64,000 bases of DNA, taken from assembly GCF_014638095.1 (NCBI RefSeq), contig NZ_BMFH01000001.1, forward strand, positions 186,001 through 250,000, read 5' to 3'. The notes below the pieces were generated by a model that did no database searches, was not told the DNA's origin, and saw only the letters and a list, made by a program, of their open reading frames with translations. Positions 16,126-25,570 of this stretch are shown piece by piece (within the stretch, counting starts at the first letter, position 1; each line of letters opens with the position of its first letter). This DNA is from Muriicola marianensis. GTDB lineage: Bacteria > Bacteroidota > Bacteroidia > Flavobacteriales > Flavobacteriaceae. The position numbers were made by a program, and so were the translations under genes.

Positions 16126-17670
16126 CTATCGAGGCATTAAAACCACAAACGGGATGATCATCTCCTCCAGGGAGACGCCCCCGTGCTGGTAAGTGTTCCG
16201 GTAATAGCTTACGTAGTGGTTGTAGTTGTTGGGGTAGGCAAAGAAGAGGTCGTTCCTGGCAAAGATAAAGGAGCTGCTCATGGTAAGGCTGGGCAAAAAG
16301 ATCTTCTTAGGATCCTTTGCCTCCAGCACGTCCTTGGCCTCATAGGATAAACTCCGGCCGGTCTTGTACCTCAGGTTCAGGCTCGTCTCCCGGTCGCCTA
16401 TGACCTTGGAAGGCTGCTTTACATTGATGGTCCCGTGGTCTGTGGTGATGATCAGTTTCATCCCAAGGCTACGCGCTTTCTGTATGATCTCCAGCAGGGG
16501 CGAATTCTTAAACCAGCTCTGGGTAAGGGAGCGGTAGGCCTTGTCATTGGAAGCCAGCTCCTTGATCACGTCCATCTCTGTCTTGGCATGGGAAAGCATG
16601 TCCACAAAGTTGTAGACGATGACCGTTAAATCATTCTTTTTCTGGCTGTTGAAATTCTGGGCCAGCTGTTTACCCTGTTTTAAACTGCTGATCTTAAAAT
16701 ACTCCCATTCCAGGTTGAGCCCCAGCCTTTTTAACTGGGCTTCCAGGAACTTATCCTCGAACAGGTTCTTACCGCCCTCATCCGTATCATTTTTCCACCA
16801 CTGGGGGTATTTCTTTTCCATATCCAGGGGCATGAGCCCGGAGAAAATAGCATTTCTGGCGTATTGGGTGGCTGTGGGCAGGATGCTGTAATAGGGCTGT
16901 TCCTTCACCTTTTTATAGAAGGGGGATAACACGTCTTCAAAGGATACCCACTGGTCGTACCTCAGGTTATCAATGACCACCAGGAGTGTCTGCTGCCCTT
17001 CCAGTTCGGGCTTCACCCACTCCCGGAACAGGGTGTGTGACATCACTGGGCCTTCCCCCTTGCCAAACCAGTCGGGGTAGTGGCGGTCTACGAATTTGCC
17101 GAATTGGTTATTAGCCTCAATTTTCTGGGATTCCAGAATCTCAAACATGCCTGAATCTTCTATTTCTTCCAGCCTCAATTCCCAGGAGATCAGTTTCCGG
17201 TAGAGGTCGGCCCACTCTTCATACGAATTCACCATAGACAGGTCCATGGAGATCTTCCGGAACTCCTGCTGGTAATTAGAGGTGGTCTTTTCCGAAATCA
17301 GGCGGGAATGTTCCAGGGTCTTTTTCAGGGAGAGCAGGATCTGGTTGGGATTCACTGGTTTGATCAGATAGTCGGCGATCTTGGATCCGATAGCCTCCTC
17401 CATGATGGTCTCCTCCTCGCTCCGGGTGATCATGACCACGGGCAGGGCAGGTTCCCTGCTCTTGATCTCGTTCAGGGTATCGAGCCCGGACAAGCCCGGC
17501 ATGTTCTCATCCAGGAAGACGATATCGAACTGGTTCTCGTCCAGTGCTTCCAGGGCGTCCTGTCCGCTTTTGCAGGTGACCACCTTGTATTTTTTGTCTT
17601 CGAGGAAGAGGATGTGGGGTTTCAGCATGTCGATCTCGTCATCCACCCAAAGTATTGTAATCGTGTTCAT
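16126..17670 (-). CDS. porX: PorX: response regulator with PglZ/alkaline-phosphatase-fold output domain
   Basis: 514 residues. An N-terminal receiver domain (phospho-acceptor Asp54, acidic pocket Asp10/Asp11, Lys104 region of LIKPVNP) is joined through a helical linker to a large alkaline-phosphatase-superfamily (PglZ-like) domain from about residue 210, with VVIDNLRYDQW, the TATQYARNAIFSG active-site segment and IITTDHG metal ligands. In Porphyromonas gingivalis PorX works with the PorY kinase and the ECF factor SigP to control type IX secretion genes, and its effector domain acts on oligonucleotides. Complete, with canonical metal ligands. Divergent from the HD-domain gene with 34 nt between starts. 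Confidence 0.93.
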   Translation of the reverse strand: MNTITILWVDDEIDMLKPHILFLEDKKYKVVTCKSGQDALEALDENQFDIVFLDENMPGLSGLDTLNEIKSREPALPVVMITRSEEETIMEEAIGSKIADYLIKPVNPNQILLSLKKTLEHSRLISEKTTSNYQQEFRKISMDLSMVNSYEEWADLYRKLISWELRLEEIEDSGMFEILESQKIEANNQFGKFVDRHYPDWFGKGEGPVMSHTLFREWVKPELEGQQTLLVVIDNLRYDQWVSFEDVLSPFYKKVKEQPYYSILPTATQYARNAIFSGLMPLDMEKKYPQWWKNDTDEGGKNLFEDKFLEAQLKRLGLNLEWEYFKISSLKQGKQLAQNFNSQKKNDLTVIVYNFVDMLSHAKTEMDVIKELASNDKAYRSLTQSWFKNSPLLEIIQKARSLGMKLIITTDHGTINVKQPSKVIGDRETSLNLRYKTGRSLSYEAKDVLEAKDPKKIFLPSLTMSSSFIFARNDLFFAYPNNYNHYVSYYRNTYQHGGVSLEEMIIPFVVLMPR

Positions 17671-17704
17671 TTAGCGTATCTTTACCCCTTAAAATTGCAG
17701 AAAA

Positions 17705-18937
17705 TTGGCCACCACCAGGAAGCTGAAGTTATTTAACGATCCAATTTACGGATTTATTAGAATTCCCTCCAACAGGCTTTTTGATCTCATTTCCCATCCT
17801 TATTTCCAGCGCCTGCGAAGGATCTCCCAGATGGGCATGTCCTACCTTGTGTTTCCGGGGGCCCACCACACCCGCTTTCACCACGCCCTGGGCAGCATGC
17901 ACCTGATGCATCAGGCCATAGAGGTACTGAGATACAAGAAGGTGGAGATCACGGAGAAGGAAGCTGACGGGTTGTTGTGCGCCATCCTGCTTCACGACAT
18001 CGGGCATGGGCCCTTTTCCCATGCCATGGAGCACAGCCTGGTGGATGGTATCTCCCATGAAGAGCTCTCCCTCCGGTTTATGCAGCACCTCAACGAAGAA
18101 TTCGAGGGGGAATTGTCCTGCGCTATCGAGATCTTTAAGGGGACCTATCCAAAGAAATTCCTGAACCAGCTGGTGTCGAGTCAGCTCGACATGGATCGGC
18201 TCGACTACCTGAAACGCGACAGCTTTTACACAGGGGTGGCTGAAGGCAATATCAATGCCGAGCGCCTGATCACCATGCTCAACGTGGTCGACGGGTCGCT
18301 GGTGATCGAGGAAAAAGGAATCTATTCTGTGGAGAAGTTCCTGATGGCAAGGCGGTTTATGTACTGGCAGGTGTATCTGCACAAGACGGGGATCGTCGCA
18401 GAACAGTTGCTGATCAGGGTCCTGAGGCGGGCCAGGGAATTGAGCGCGGCCGGAATTGATCTCCCGGGAAGCGAGGCCCTGAAGTACTTCCTGGTCAACC
18501 GGGTCAGCAGGGAAACTTTTAACAAGGATATGTTGCAGCGCTTCTCATCCCTGGATGATGTGGATGTACTCTCGGCCTTAAAGGCATGGCAGCATCACAG
18601 TGATTTTGTCCTGTCTGAACTCAGCAAGATGATCCTCAACCGGGAACTTTTAAAGGTGAAGGTGAAGGACAAACCCATAGGAGATAAAAAAATGGCAAGG
18701 ATGAGAGAAGATCTAACAGAAGACCTGGGTCTTAATGCCGGGGAGGCCGACTATTTTATTTTCTCAGGAACTATTGAAAACCGGGCCTACAACCACGAGA
18801 AGGAGAACATCAATATCCTGATGGGGAATTCCCGAACCGTCGATGTGGCGAGAGCCTCGGACCACCTGAATCTCGACGCCTTGTCCAAAATCGTGACCAA
18901 GCATTATATCTGCTATCCCAAGAAGGGCGTTTCGTAA
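17705..18937 (+). CDS. HD-domain phosphohydrolase
   Basis: 410 residues. The HD metal site is visible: TRFHHALGSM, then LLHDIGHGPFSHAME (about 93-107) and a downstream Asp in SQLDMDRLDYL. The N-terminal LFNDPIYGFI and FQRLRRI motifs are typical of the dGTPase/SAMHD1-like HD proteins of Bacteroidota and others. The substrate is probably a nucleotide, but it is not proven to be dGTP. The start is TTG: an in-frame TAA lies at 17690-17692 and no ATG follows until deep in the domain. A near-match -7 element (TATCTTTA, 17677-17684) precedes it. Divergent from porX. Confidence 0.88.
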   Translation: MATTRKLKLFNDPIYGFIRIPSNRLFDLISHPYFQRLRRISQMGMSYLVFPGAHHTRFHHALGSMHLMHQAIEVLRYKKVEITEKEADGLLCAILLHDIGHGPFSHAMEHSLVDGISHEELSLRFMQHLNEEFEGELSCAIEIFKGTYPKKFLNQLVSSQLDMDRLDYLKRDSFYTGVAEGNINAERLITMLNVVDGSLVIEEKGIYSVEKFLMARRFMYWQVYLHKTGIVAEQLLIRVLRRARELSAAGIDLPGSEALKYFLVNRVSRETFNKDMLQRFSSLDDVDVLSALKAWQHHSDFVLSELSKMILNRELLKVKVKDKPIGDKKMARMREDLTEDLGLNAGEADYFIFSGTIENRAYNHEKENINILMGNSRTVDVARASDHLNLDALSKIVTKHYICYPKKGVS

Positions 18938-18944
18938 TTTTTCT

Positions 18945-18952
18945 TACTTTTG
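18945..18952 (+). promoter_or_regulatory. Bacteroidota -7 element upstream of lpxD
   Basis: TACTTTTG, an exact TAnnTTTG match 33 nt before the lpxD TTG start, located just after the stop codon of the HD-domain gene. It probably drives the lpxD-lpxC/fabZ-lpxA-efp-lpxD2 operon. Confidence 0.45.
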
Positions 18953-18985
18953 TGCGATCAAATCCCTAGTCCAAAAAGTTAGCAT

Positions 18986-20008
18986 TTGAAATTCACAGCA
19001 AGTCAGATCGCAGGCATCCTTGAAGGTGAGGTTCACGGGAACCCTGAAATTTCTGTTCACAAGCTGGCCAAGATTGAAGAAGGGGTAGAGGGATCACTGA
19101 CCTTTTTGGCGAACCCTAAATATACCCACTACATCTACAGTACGGAAGCATCCATCACTATCGTGAACAAGGATTTTAAGCCAGAACAGGAACTCACCAC
19201 CACCCTGATAAAGGTGGATGATGCCTACAAATCCTTTTCCAAGCTGCTGGAGTTCTACAACAATGTAAAGAATAACAAGGTCGGCATAGAAAAACCGGTC
19301 TTTCTTTCGGAAACAGCTAAATATGGGTCGGACTTCTACCTGGGCGCTTTTTCGTATTTGGGGAACAACGTGTCCATAGGGAATAACGTAAAGATATTTC
19401 CCAATGTCTATGTAGGGGATAATGTGACGATCGGGGATAATGTGGTGATCTATTCCGGGGCCAAGATCTACTCGGAATCGGTTATCGGCAATGGCTGCAT
19501 GATCCACAGTGCAGTGATTATCGGGGCAGACGGTTTTGGTTTTACGCCCAATCACAATGGGGAATACAGCAAGGTACCACAGACCGGGAATGTGATCCTG
19601 GAAGACAATGTGGAAATAGGTGCCGGGACCACGATCGACCGGGCCACGCTTGGATCCACTATTTTGAGGAAAGGGGTGAAGTTAGACAATCAGATACAGA
19701 TCGCTCACAACGTCGAGATAGGGGAACACACGGTAATCGCTGCCCAGACGGGTATAGCCGGATCCACCAAGATAGGAAAGAACTGCCTGATCGGCGGGCA
19801 GGTGGGTATTGTGGGCCATATCACCATTGGCGACAGGGTGAAGATACAGGCCCAGTCCGGGATCATTCGCAATGTCAAAGATGACGAGGTCCTGCAGGGA
19901 TCACCCGCGTTGAATTACGCCGATTTCAATAAGTCGTACGTCCATTTTAAAAACCTGTCCAGACTGGTCGCGAAGATCGCAGACCTGGAAAAAAACAACG
20001 GAGATTAA
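18986..20008 (+). CDS. lpxD: UDP-3-O-(3-hydroxyacyl)glucosamine N-acyltransferase
   Basis: Third step of lipid A synthesis: N-acylation of UDP-3-O-acyl-glucosamine with a hydroxyacyl-ACP. 340 residues, usual length. The N-terminal uridine-binding domain ([13 protein letters not shown]) is followed by a left-handed beta-helix of hexapeptide repeats (about 105-290, e.g. [17 protein letters not shown]). The catalytic histidine region QIAHNVEIG is present. The start is TTG giving [10 protein letters not shown], which matches the family N-terminus exactly. First gene of the lipid A block, 5 nt before lpxC/fabZ. Confidence 0.95.
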   Translation: MKFTASQIAGILEGEVHGNPEISVHKLAKIEEGVEGSLTFLANPKYTHYIYSTEASITIVNKDFKPEQELTTTLIKVDDAYKSFSKLLEFYNNVKNNKVGIEKPVFLSETAKYGSDFYLGAFSYLGNNVSIGNNVKIFPNVYVGDNVTIGDNVVIYSGAKIYSESVIGNGCMIHSAVIIGADGFGFTPNHNGEYSKVPQTGNVILEDNVEIGAGTTIDRATLGSTILRKGVKLDNQIQIAHNVEIGEHTVIAAQTGIAGSTKIGKNCLIGGQVGIVGHITIGDRVKIQAQSGIIRNVKDDEVLQGSPALNYADFNKSYVHFKNLSRLVAKIADLEKNNGD

Positions 20009-20013
20009 ACTCT

Positions 20014-21402
20014 ATGGCAAAACAAAGGACCATTGCTAAGGAAATAGAGCTCACGGGAGTGGGATTGCATACGGGAGAGAAGGTTACTATGAAATTTCTT
20101 CCTGCGCCCGAAAACCACGGGTATGCCTTTAAGCGCGTAGACCTGGAAGGGGAACCTATCATTGAGGCAGACGCTAATTTTGTGAACAACACACAGAGGG
20201 GGACGAACCTCGAGAAAAGGGGAGTAAAGATCCAGACCTCGGAGCATGTTCTTGCCGCCCTTGTAGGGATGGAGATCGACAACGTGCTGATCGAATTGAA
20301 TTCTCCTGAACCTCCTATCATGGACGGCTCCTCCAAATTCTTTGTAGAAGCCCTCGAAAAGGCGGGCATTGTAGAACAGGAGGCCGAGAGGGATGAATAC
20401 GTGGTCAAAGAAGTCATCAGTTATAAAGACGAGGCCACGGGGAGTGAGATCACCGTGATCCCCTCAGACGAATACCAGGTAACGACCATGGTCGACTTTG
20501 GCACCAAAGTACTGGGCACTCAGAATGCTACCCTGGAGCGCCTGTCGGACTTTAAGAAAGAGATCGCAGATGCGCGTACCTTCAGCTTCCTGCACGAACT
20601 TGAAATGCTGCTTGAGAACGGCCTGATCAAAGGAGGAGACCTCAATAATGCCATCGTTTACGTAGATAAGGAGATCTCCGAATCTACCATGAAGAAGCTC
20701 GAAAAGGCCTTTAATAAAAAGAAGCTCTCTGTAAAACCCAATGGGATCCTGGATAACCTGACCCTGCATCAGCCCAATGAAGCGGCGCGTCATAAACTCC
20801 TGGATGTGATCGGGGACCTGGCCCTGACCGGGACCCGTATCCGGGGCAAGGTGATCGCCAACAAACCAGGGCATTATGTGAATACGCAGTTCGCGAAAAA
20901 ACTCTCCAAGATCATCAAACTGGAGAAACGGAACAATGTACCTAAATACGATCTGAATGAGCCGCCCCTGATGGACATCCATCAGATCATGGCCATGCTT
21001 CCCCACAGACCACCCTTCCTGTTGATCGACCGTATCCTGGAACTCACAGACACTCATGTGGTGGGGATGAAGAACGTATCTATGAATGAGCCCTTTTTTG
21101 TGGGCCACTTCCCGGGAGCGCCTGTGATGCCGGGGGTTCTTCAGGTAGAGGCCATGGCACAGACGGGAGGTATCCTGGTGCTGAGCACCGTTCCGGACCC
21201 GGAGAATTACCTGACCTTCTTTATGAAGATCGACAATGTAAAATTTAAACAGAAAGTACTCCCCGGAGATACCCTCATCTTCCACTGCAGCCTGATCACA
21301 CCTATCAGGAGGGGCATTTGCCACATGCAGGCCTATGCCTATGCGAACAACAAACTTGTTTGTGAGGCTGAGATGATGGCGCAAATCGCCAAAAAGAAAT
21401 AA
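20014..21402 (+). CDS. lpxC-fabZ: Bifunctional UDP-3-O-acyl-GlcNAc deacetylase / 3-hydroxyacyl-ACP dehydratase
   Basis: 462 residues, a fusion known in Bacteroidota. Residues 1-310 are LpxC: ELTGVGLHTGEKV at the start, the zinc His in TSEHVLAAL, the substrate-binding SPEPPIMDGSS loop and the second His/Asp site in RHKLLDVIGDLAL. Residues about 315-462 are FabZ: MLPHRPPFLLIDRI and the active-site HFPGAPVMPGVLQVEAMAQ. Coupling the committed lipid A step to hydroxyacyl-ACP dehydration may balance LPS against phospholipid synthesis. No frameshift at the junction. Followed by lpxA after 1 nt. Confidence 0.97.
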   Translation: MAKQRTIAKEIELTGVGLHTGEKVTMKFLPAPENHGYAFKRVDLEGEPIIEADANFVNNTQRGTNLEKRGVKIQTSEHVLAALVGMEIDNVLIELNSPEPPIMDGSSKFFVEALEKAGIVEQEAERDEYVVKEVISYKDEATGSEITVIPSDEYQVTTMVDFGTKVLGTQNATLERLSDFKKEIADARTFSFLHELEMLLENGLIKGGDLNNAIVYVDKEISESTMKKLEKAFNKKKLSVKPNGILDNLTLHQPNEAARHKLLDVIGDLALTGTRIRGKVIANKPGHYVNTQFAKKLSKIIKLEKRNNVPKYDLNEPPLMDIHQIMAMLPHRPPFLLIDRILELTDTHVVGMKNVSMNEPFFVGHFPGAPVMPGVLQVEAMAQTGGILVLSTVPDPENYLTFFMKIDNVKFKQKVLPGDTLIFHCSLITPIRRGICHMQAYAYANNKLVCEAEMMAQIAKKK

Positions 21403-21403
21403 T

Positions 21404-22189
21404 ATGAATCAACCGCTTGCTTATATCCATCCCGGTGCAAAGATTGCAAAGAACGTGGTGGTGGAACCCTTTACTACTATTCACAACAATGTCAGCATAG
21501 GGGAGGGGACCTGGATCGGGTCTAACGTCACCATCATGGAAGGCGCCAGGATCGGGAAGAATTGCAATATCTTTCCCGGGGCGATCATATCCGCCCCACC
21601 CCAGGACCTCAAATACAAAGGAGAGGATACCACCGTGGAGATCGGAAACAACACGACTATCAGGGAATGTGCCACCATCAACAAAGGGACATCAGACCGG
21701 ATGAAAACTGTGATCGGGAAGAATTGCCTGATCATGGCCTATTGCCACATCGCCCATGACTGCATCGTGGGAAACAATTGTATCTTTTCTAATAATTCCA
21801 CCCTGGCGGGTCATGTCACCATTGGCGACAATGTGGTGCTGGCCGGACTCGTGGCTGTGCACCAGTTCGTCTCTATTGGCAACCATGCCTTTGTCACGGG
21901 AGGATCTCTGGTGAGGAAAGACGTGCCTCCTTATGTCAAAGGTGCCAGGGAACCCATGTCCTATGTCGGCATCAATTCTGTCGGGTTAAGGCGAAGGGGA
22001 TTTCCTGCGGAAAAGATCAGGGAGATCCAGAACATCTACCGCATCCTCTACCAGAAGAATTACAACAATTCCCAGGCGGTACAGATCATTGAGGCCGAAA
22101 TGGAAGCGACCCCGGAGCGGGATGAGATCCTACAGTTTATCAGGGATTCCCAGAGAGGGATCATGAAAGGTTATTTTAGCACGAATTAA
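21404..22189 (+). CDS. lpxA: Acyl-ACP--UDP-N-acetylglucosamine O-acyltransferase
   Basis: First step of lipid A synthesis. 261 residues, the usual length. Left-handed beta-helix of hexapeptide repeats from residue 5 (AYIHPGAKIAKNVVVEPF) to about 185. Diagnostic segments are SAPPQDLKYKGEDT, NRGT-like TINKGT, and the catalytic His in YCHIAHDCIVGNN. The helical C-terminus contains SVGLRRRGFPAEKI. It starts 1 nt after lpxC/fabZ, so translation is coupled; efp follows after 5 nt. Confidence 0.97.
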   Translation: MNQPLAYIHPGAKIAKNVVVEPFTTIHNNVSIGEGTWIGSNVTIMEGARIGKNCNIFPGAIISAPPQDLKYKGEDTTVEIGNNTTIRECATINKGTSDRMKTVIGKNCLIMAYCHIAHDCIVGNNCIFSNNSTLAGHVTIGDNVVLAGLVAVHQFVSIGNHAFVTGGSLVRKDVPPYVKGAREPMSYVGINSVGLRRRGFPAEKIREIQNIYRILYQKNYNNSQAVQIIEAEMEATPERDEILQFIRDSQRGIMKGYFSTN

Positions 22190-22194
22190 ATTCT

Positions 22195-22761
22195 ATGGCA
22201 ACAACATCAGATATCAGAAAAGGGTTGTGTATCCGATACAACAACGATATTTATAAGATCATCGAATTCCTGCACGTAAAACCGGGTAAGGGTCCGGCTT
22301 TCGTCAGGACGAAACTGAAGAGCATCACCACCGGGAAGGTGCTGGACAACACCTTTTCAGCCGGGCATAAGATTGAGGATGTACGGGTGGAGACCCGAAG
22401 CTATCAGTTCCTTTATGCCGATGGCACTACCTACCATTTTATGAATACGGACGACTATAACCAGATCGCCCTGCAGGAGAGTGCTCTGGATGCGCCTCAA
22501 CTCTTAAAGGAAGGGGAGATCGTGACCATCATGTTCAACACCGAGGACAATATGCCGCTCTCGGTCGAAATGCCCGCGAGTGTGGTCCTGGAAGTGACCC
22601 ATACGGAACCAGGCGTTAAGGGAAATACGGCCACCAACGCTACAAAACCGGCAACGGTGGAGACGGGTGCTGTGGTCAATGTCCCTCTCTTTATCAATGA
22701 AGGGGACAGGATCAAGATCGATACGGAAAAAGGGAATTACCAGGAGCGCGCCAAGGACTAG
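22195..22761 (+). CDS. efp: Elongation factor P
   Basis: Rescues ribosomes stalled at polyproline stretches. 188 residues with the three beta-barrel domains (KOW-like about 1-65, OB about 66-130, C-terminal OB about 131-188). The residue that is modified in other bacteria is Lys32 in KPGKGPAF, equivalent to Lys34 of the E. coli protein. No epmA or epmB gene is nearby. It sits between lpxA and an lpxD paralogue with gaps of 5 and 8 nt, an arrangement I recall as common in Flavobacteria. Confidence 0.97.
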   Translation: MATTSDIRKGLCIRYNNDIYKIIEFLHVKPGKGPAFVRTKLKSITTGKVLDNTFSAGHKIEDVRVETRSYQFLYADGTTYHFMNTDDYNQIALQESALDAPQLLKEGEIVTIMFNTEDNMPLSVEMPASVVLEVTHTEPGVKGNTATNATKPATVETGAVVNVPLFINEGDRIKIDTEKGNYQERAKD

Positions 22762-22769
22762 ACAGGCCC

Positions 22770-23705
22770 ATGAAATTTCCAGCAACACAGACCTTAGCAC
22801 ATATAGCCTCCCTCCTGGGGATCGATTACGTTGGCCCACCAGATTTTCCGGTTTCAGGGATGAACGAGATCCACGTGGTAGAGCCGGGAGACATCGTTTT
22901 TGTAGATCACCCCAAGTATTACGACAAGGCCCTGAATTCCAAGGCCACGGTGGTCCTGATCAACAAAGAGGTGGAGTGTCCGGCTGGTAAGGCCTTGCTG
23001 ATTTCAGAGGATCCTTTCAGCGATTTCAACAAGCTTACGCGTCATTTCCGTCCATTCGTGAGTGCTTCGGCCAGTGTATCGCCAACGGCACAGATCGGAA
23101 AGGGCACCGTGATCCAGCCCAATGTTTTCATCGGCAATCACGTGACCATAGGAGAAAACTGCCTGATCCACCCCAATGTTACCATCTATGACCATTGTGT
23201 GATTGGCAACAACGTGCAGATCCACGCGGGTACGGTTCTGGGATCCGATGCTTTTTATTACAAAAACAGGCCGGAAGGTTTTGACAAGCTGCTCTCAGGC
23301 GGAAGGGTGGTCATAGAAGATAACGTGGAGATCGGGGCGCTGTGTACGGTCGACAAAGGCGTTACCGGGGATACGACCATAAAGGAAGGAAGTAAATTAG
23401 ACAACCAGGTGCACGTAGGTCATGACACAGTGATCGGGAAGAAATGCCTGATCGCTTCCCAGACGGGTATCGCAGGTTGTGTGGTCATTGAAGATGAAGT
23501 GACCCTGTGGGGGCAGGTTGGGGTGACCAGTGCTGCCACTATCGGAAAAAAGGCGGTCGTCCTCGCCCAGACAGGTGTTTCCAAATCCCTGGCGGGAGGC
23601 AAGACCTATTTTGGAAGTCCGGTTGAAGAAGCCCGTGACAAGCTGAAGCAACTGGCCAATGTGAAGAGGATCCCGGAAATTTTAAAACAAATAAATCAAC
23701 AATAA
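22770..23705 (+). CDS. LpxD-like N-acyltransferase, second copy
   Basis: 311 residues, a paralogue of the LpxD at 18986 in the same operon. The N-terminal domain is shorter and keeps the DIVFVDHPKYYDKAL segment. The hexapeptide beta-helix (about 100-275) has the same NVEIGA, KLDNQVHVGHDTVIG and QTGIAG elements, including the His of VGHDTVIG. It may acylate a different UDP-sugar or use a different chain length; this cannot be decided from sequence. It follows efp by 8 nt and ends the block; sucD starts 65 nt later behind its own promoter-like element. Confidence 0.88.
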   Translation: MKFPATQTLAHIASLLGIDYVGPPDFPVSGMNEIHVVEPGDIVFVDHPKYYDKALNSKATVVLINKEVECPAGKALLISEDPFSDFNKLTRHFRPFVSASASVSPTAQIGKGTVIQPNVFIGNHVTIGENCLIHPNVTIYDHCVIGNNVQIHAGTVLGSDAFYYKNRPEGFDKLLSGGRVVIEDNVEIGALCTVDKGVTGDTTIKEGSKLDNQVHVGHDTVIGKKCLIASQTGIAGCVVIEDEVTLWGQVGVTSAATIGKKAVVLAQTGVSKSLAGGKTYFGSPVEEARDKLKQLANVKRIPEILKQINQQ

Positions 23706-23740
23706 GGCGAGGATTGCTTTACAGATCAAAGGCATTCCCA

Positions 23741-23748
23741 TATTTTTG
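23741..23748 (+). promoter_or_regulatory. Bacteroidota -7 element upstream of sucD
   Basis: TATTTTTG, an exact TAnnTTTG match 22 nt before the sucD ATG. A TTG at 23714-23716 sits 24 nt upstream, slightly beyond the usual 17-23 nt spacing. Confidence 0.4.
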
Positions 23749-23770
23749 ACGAGCGAATAAAAAATAAATC

Positions 23771-24643
23771 ATGAGCGTATTAGTCGACAAGAATTCTAAG
23801 ATCATTGTACAAGGTTTTACCGGTAGTGAGGGAACTTTTCACGCCGAACAGATGATCGAATACGGAACCAATGTAGTAGGAGGAGTCACTCCCGGGAAAG
23901 GCGGACAGACTCATCTGGGAAAACCCGTATTCAATACGGTTGAAGAAGCGGTGGAGAAAGTTGGAGCAGATACCACTATCATATTCGTTCCACCTGCATT
24001 TGCGGCTGATGCCATCATGGAAGCGGCCAGTGCGGGGATCAAAGTGATCATTACCATCACCGAAGGCATTCCTGTTGAGGACATGGTTAAAGCCTACGAC
24101 TATATCCGGGACAAGGATTGTACGCTGGTTGGACCCAACTGCCCAGGGGTGATTACTCCCGGAGAAGCCAAGGTAGGGATCATGCCAGGCTTCGTCTTTA
24201 AAAAAGGACACGTGGGGATTGTTTCAAAATCCGGAACCCTTACCTATGAGGCTGCGGACCAGGTGGTGCGCCAGGGCCTTGGGATCACAACGGCCATCGG
24301 AATAGGAGGGGACCCCATAATCGGTACTACGACAAAGGAAGCCGTGAAATTGCTCATCAACGACCCTGAGACCCATTGTGTGGTCATGATAGGGGAAATT
24401 GGAGGCCAACTGGAAGCTGACGCCGCCAATTGGTACAAAGAAAGCGGCAGCAAGAAGCCTATCGTCGGTTTTATAGCCGGGGAAACAGCTCCGGCCGGAA
24501 GGACCATGGGACATGCGGGGGCAATTGTCGGCGGTAGTGACGATACGGCCCAGGCCAAGAAGAGGATCATGAGAGAATGCGGGATCCACGTGGTGGATTC
24601 GCCGGCAGAGATCGGCAAGAAAGTAAAAGAAGTAATGGGTTGA
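23771..24643 (+). CDS. sucD: Succinyl-CoA synthetase alpha subunit
   Basis: Citric-acid-cycle enzyme forming succinate, CoA and a nucleoside triphosphate. 290 residues, usual length. CoA-binding Rossmann domain at the N-terminus (QGFTGSEGTFHAEQM, then GGVTPGKGG) and ligase domain from about 130. The phosphorylated histidine is in TMGHAGAIVGG. The beta subunit gene sucC is not adjacent, which is frequent in this group. It is followed by a strong Rho-independent terminator at 24662. Confidence 0.96.
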   Translation: MSVLVDKNSKIIVQGFTGSEGTFHAEQMIEYGTNVVGGVTPGKGGQTHLGKPVFNTVEEAVEKVGADTTIIFVPPAFAADAIMEAASAGIKVIITITEGIPVEDMVKAYDYIRDKDCTLVGPNCPGVITPGEAKVGIMPGFVFKKGHVGIVSKSGTLTYEAADQVVRQGLGITTAIGIGGDPIIGTTTKEAVKLLINDPETHCVVMIGEIGGQLEADAANWYKESGSKKPIVGFIAGETAPAGRTMGHAGAIVGGSDDTAQAKKRIMRECGIHVVDSPAEIGKKVKEVMG

Positions 24644-24661
24644 TCCCATTAAATGCTATAG

Positions 24662-24690
24662 AAATCCCGACATGTTCGGGATTTTTTTTT
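24662..24690 (+). terminator. Rho-independent terminator after sucD
   Basis: Perfect 9-bp stem AAATCCCGA/TCGGGATTT (24662-24670 and 24676-24684), 5-nt loop, then an unbroken T run to 24690. It starts 19 nt after the sucD stop codon. Confidence 0.9.
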
Positions 24691-24711
24691 CGCCTTACGC
24701 AACACAAAATG

Positions 24712-24719
24712 TATCTTTG
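24712..24719 (+). promoter_or_regulatory. Bacteroidota -7 element for fabG
   Basis: TATCTTTG, an exact TAnnTTTG match 29 nt before the fabG ATG and directly after the sucD terminator, so fabG begins a new transcription unit. Confidence 0.45.
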
Positions 24720-24748
24720 AAGAACGTGAAACGAATACCGACAACCAT

Positions 24749-25495
24749 ATGAAATTGTTAGAAGGAAAGAATGTGATCATCACCGGGGCCAGCAGGGGTA
24801 TTGGTACCGGGATAGCTAAAGTTTTTGCCGCACACGGCGCCAATGTCGCTTTTACCTACAGTTCAAGTGAAGGCCCGGCAATGGCACTGGAAAAGGAACT
24901 GTCCTCAGCTGGGGTAAAGGCCAAGGCATACAAAAGCAATGCCGCGGATTACAAGGCGTGCGAGGATCTGATAGCTGCCGTGCTGGAGGATTTTGGCGGG
25001 ATCGATGTCCTGATCAACAATGCGGGGATCACAAAGGACAACCTGCTGATGAGGATGACGGAGGAGGATTTCGATTCGGTGATCGAGATCAACCTGAAGT
25101 CGGTTTTCAACATGACCAAAGCCGTACAGCGAACCCTGCTGAAACAGAGAAGCGGTTCCATTATCAATATGAGCAGTGTGGTAGGGGTAAAAGGCAACGC
25201 GGGCCAGACCAATTATGCTGCCTCCAAGGCCGGGATCATCGGCTTTACAAAATCCGTCGCCTTAGAGCTCGGATCCAGGAATATCCGCTGCAACGCCATT
25301 GCACCGGGCTTTATAGAAACGGAAATGACCGGGAAGCTCGATGAGAAAACAGTACAGGGATGGAGGGATGCTATTCCGCTAAAAAGGGGCGGTACACCGG
25401 AGGATGTGGCCAATGCCTGTCTGTTCCTGGCATCAGACCTGTCTTCCTATGTCAGCGGCCAGGTACTCCACGTAGACGGCGGAATGCTTACCTAA
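24749..25495 (+). CDS. fabG: 3-oxoacyl-[acyl-carrier-protein] reductase
   Basis: NADPH-dependent reduction of 3-oxoacyl-ACP in fatty acid elongation. 248 residues, a classical short-chain dehydrogenase. The cofactor motif is GASRGIGTG (about 14-22); NNAG lies at about 90, and the catalytic Ser, Tyr and Lys are in INMSSVVG and YAASKAG. The C-terminal GQVLHVDGGM is the FabG signature. No acpP or fabF nearby, so another SDR role is possible, but the overall match to FabG is strong. Confidence 0.92.
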   Translation: MKLLEGKNVIITGASRGIGTGIAKVFAAHGANVAFTYSSSEGPAMALEKELSSAGVKAKAYKSNAADYKACEDLIAAVLEDFGGIDVLINNAGITKDNLLMRMTEEDFDSVIEINLKSVFNMTKAVQRTLLKQRSGSIINMSSVVGVKGNAGQTNYAASKAGIIGFTKSVALELGSRNIRCNAIAPGFIETEMTGKLDEKTVQGWRDAIPLKRGGTPEDVANACLFLASDLSSYVSGQVLHVDGGMLT

Positions 25496-25570
25496 ATTAT
25501 AATCATTTCACTCGAGGATATCAGATACCCATAGGTTCCCATTGAAGAAAGCTACCAAAAGAAGTGAATA

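Noticed and set aside
20464-21384. 306-codon minus-strand open frame opposite lpxC/fabZ
   Set aside because: Shadow frame of the bifunctional gene; His/Gln-rich composition and no recognisable motif.
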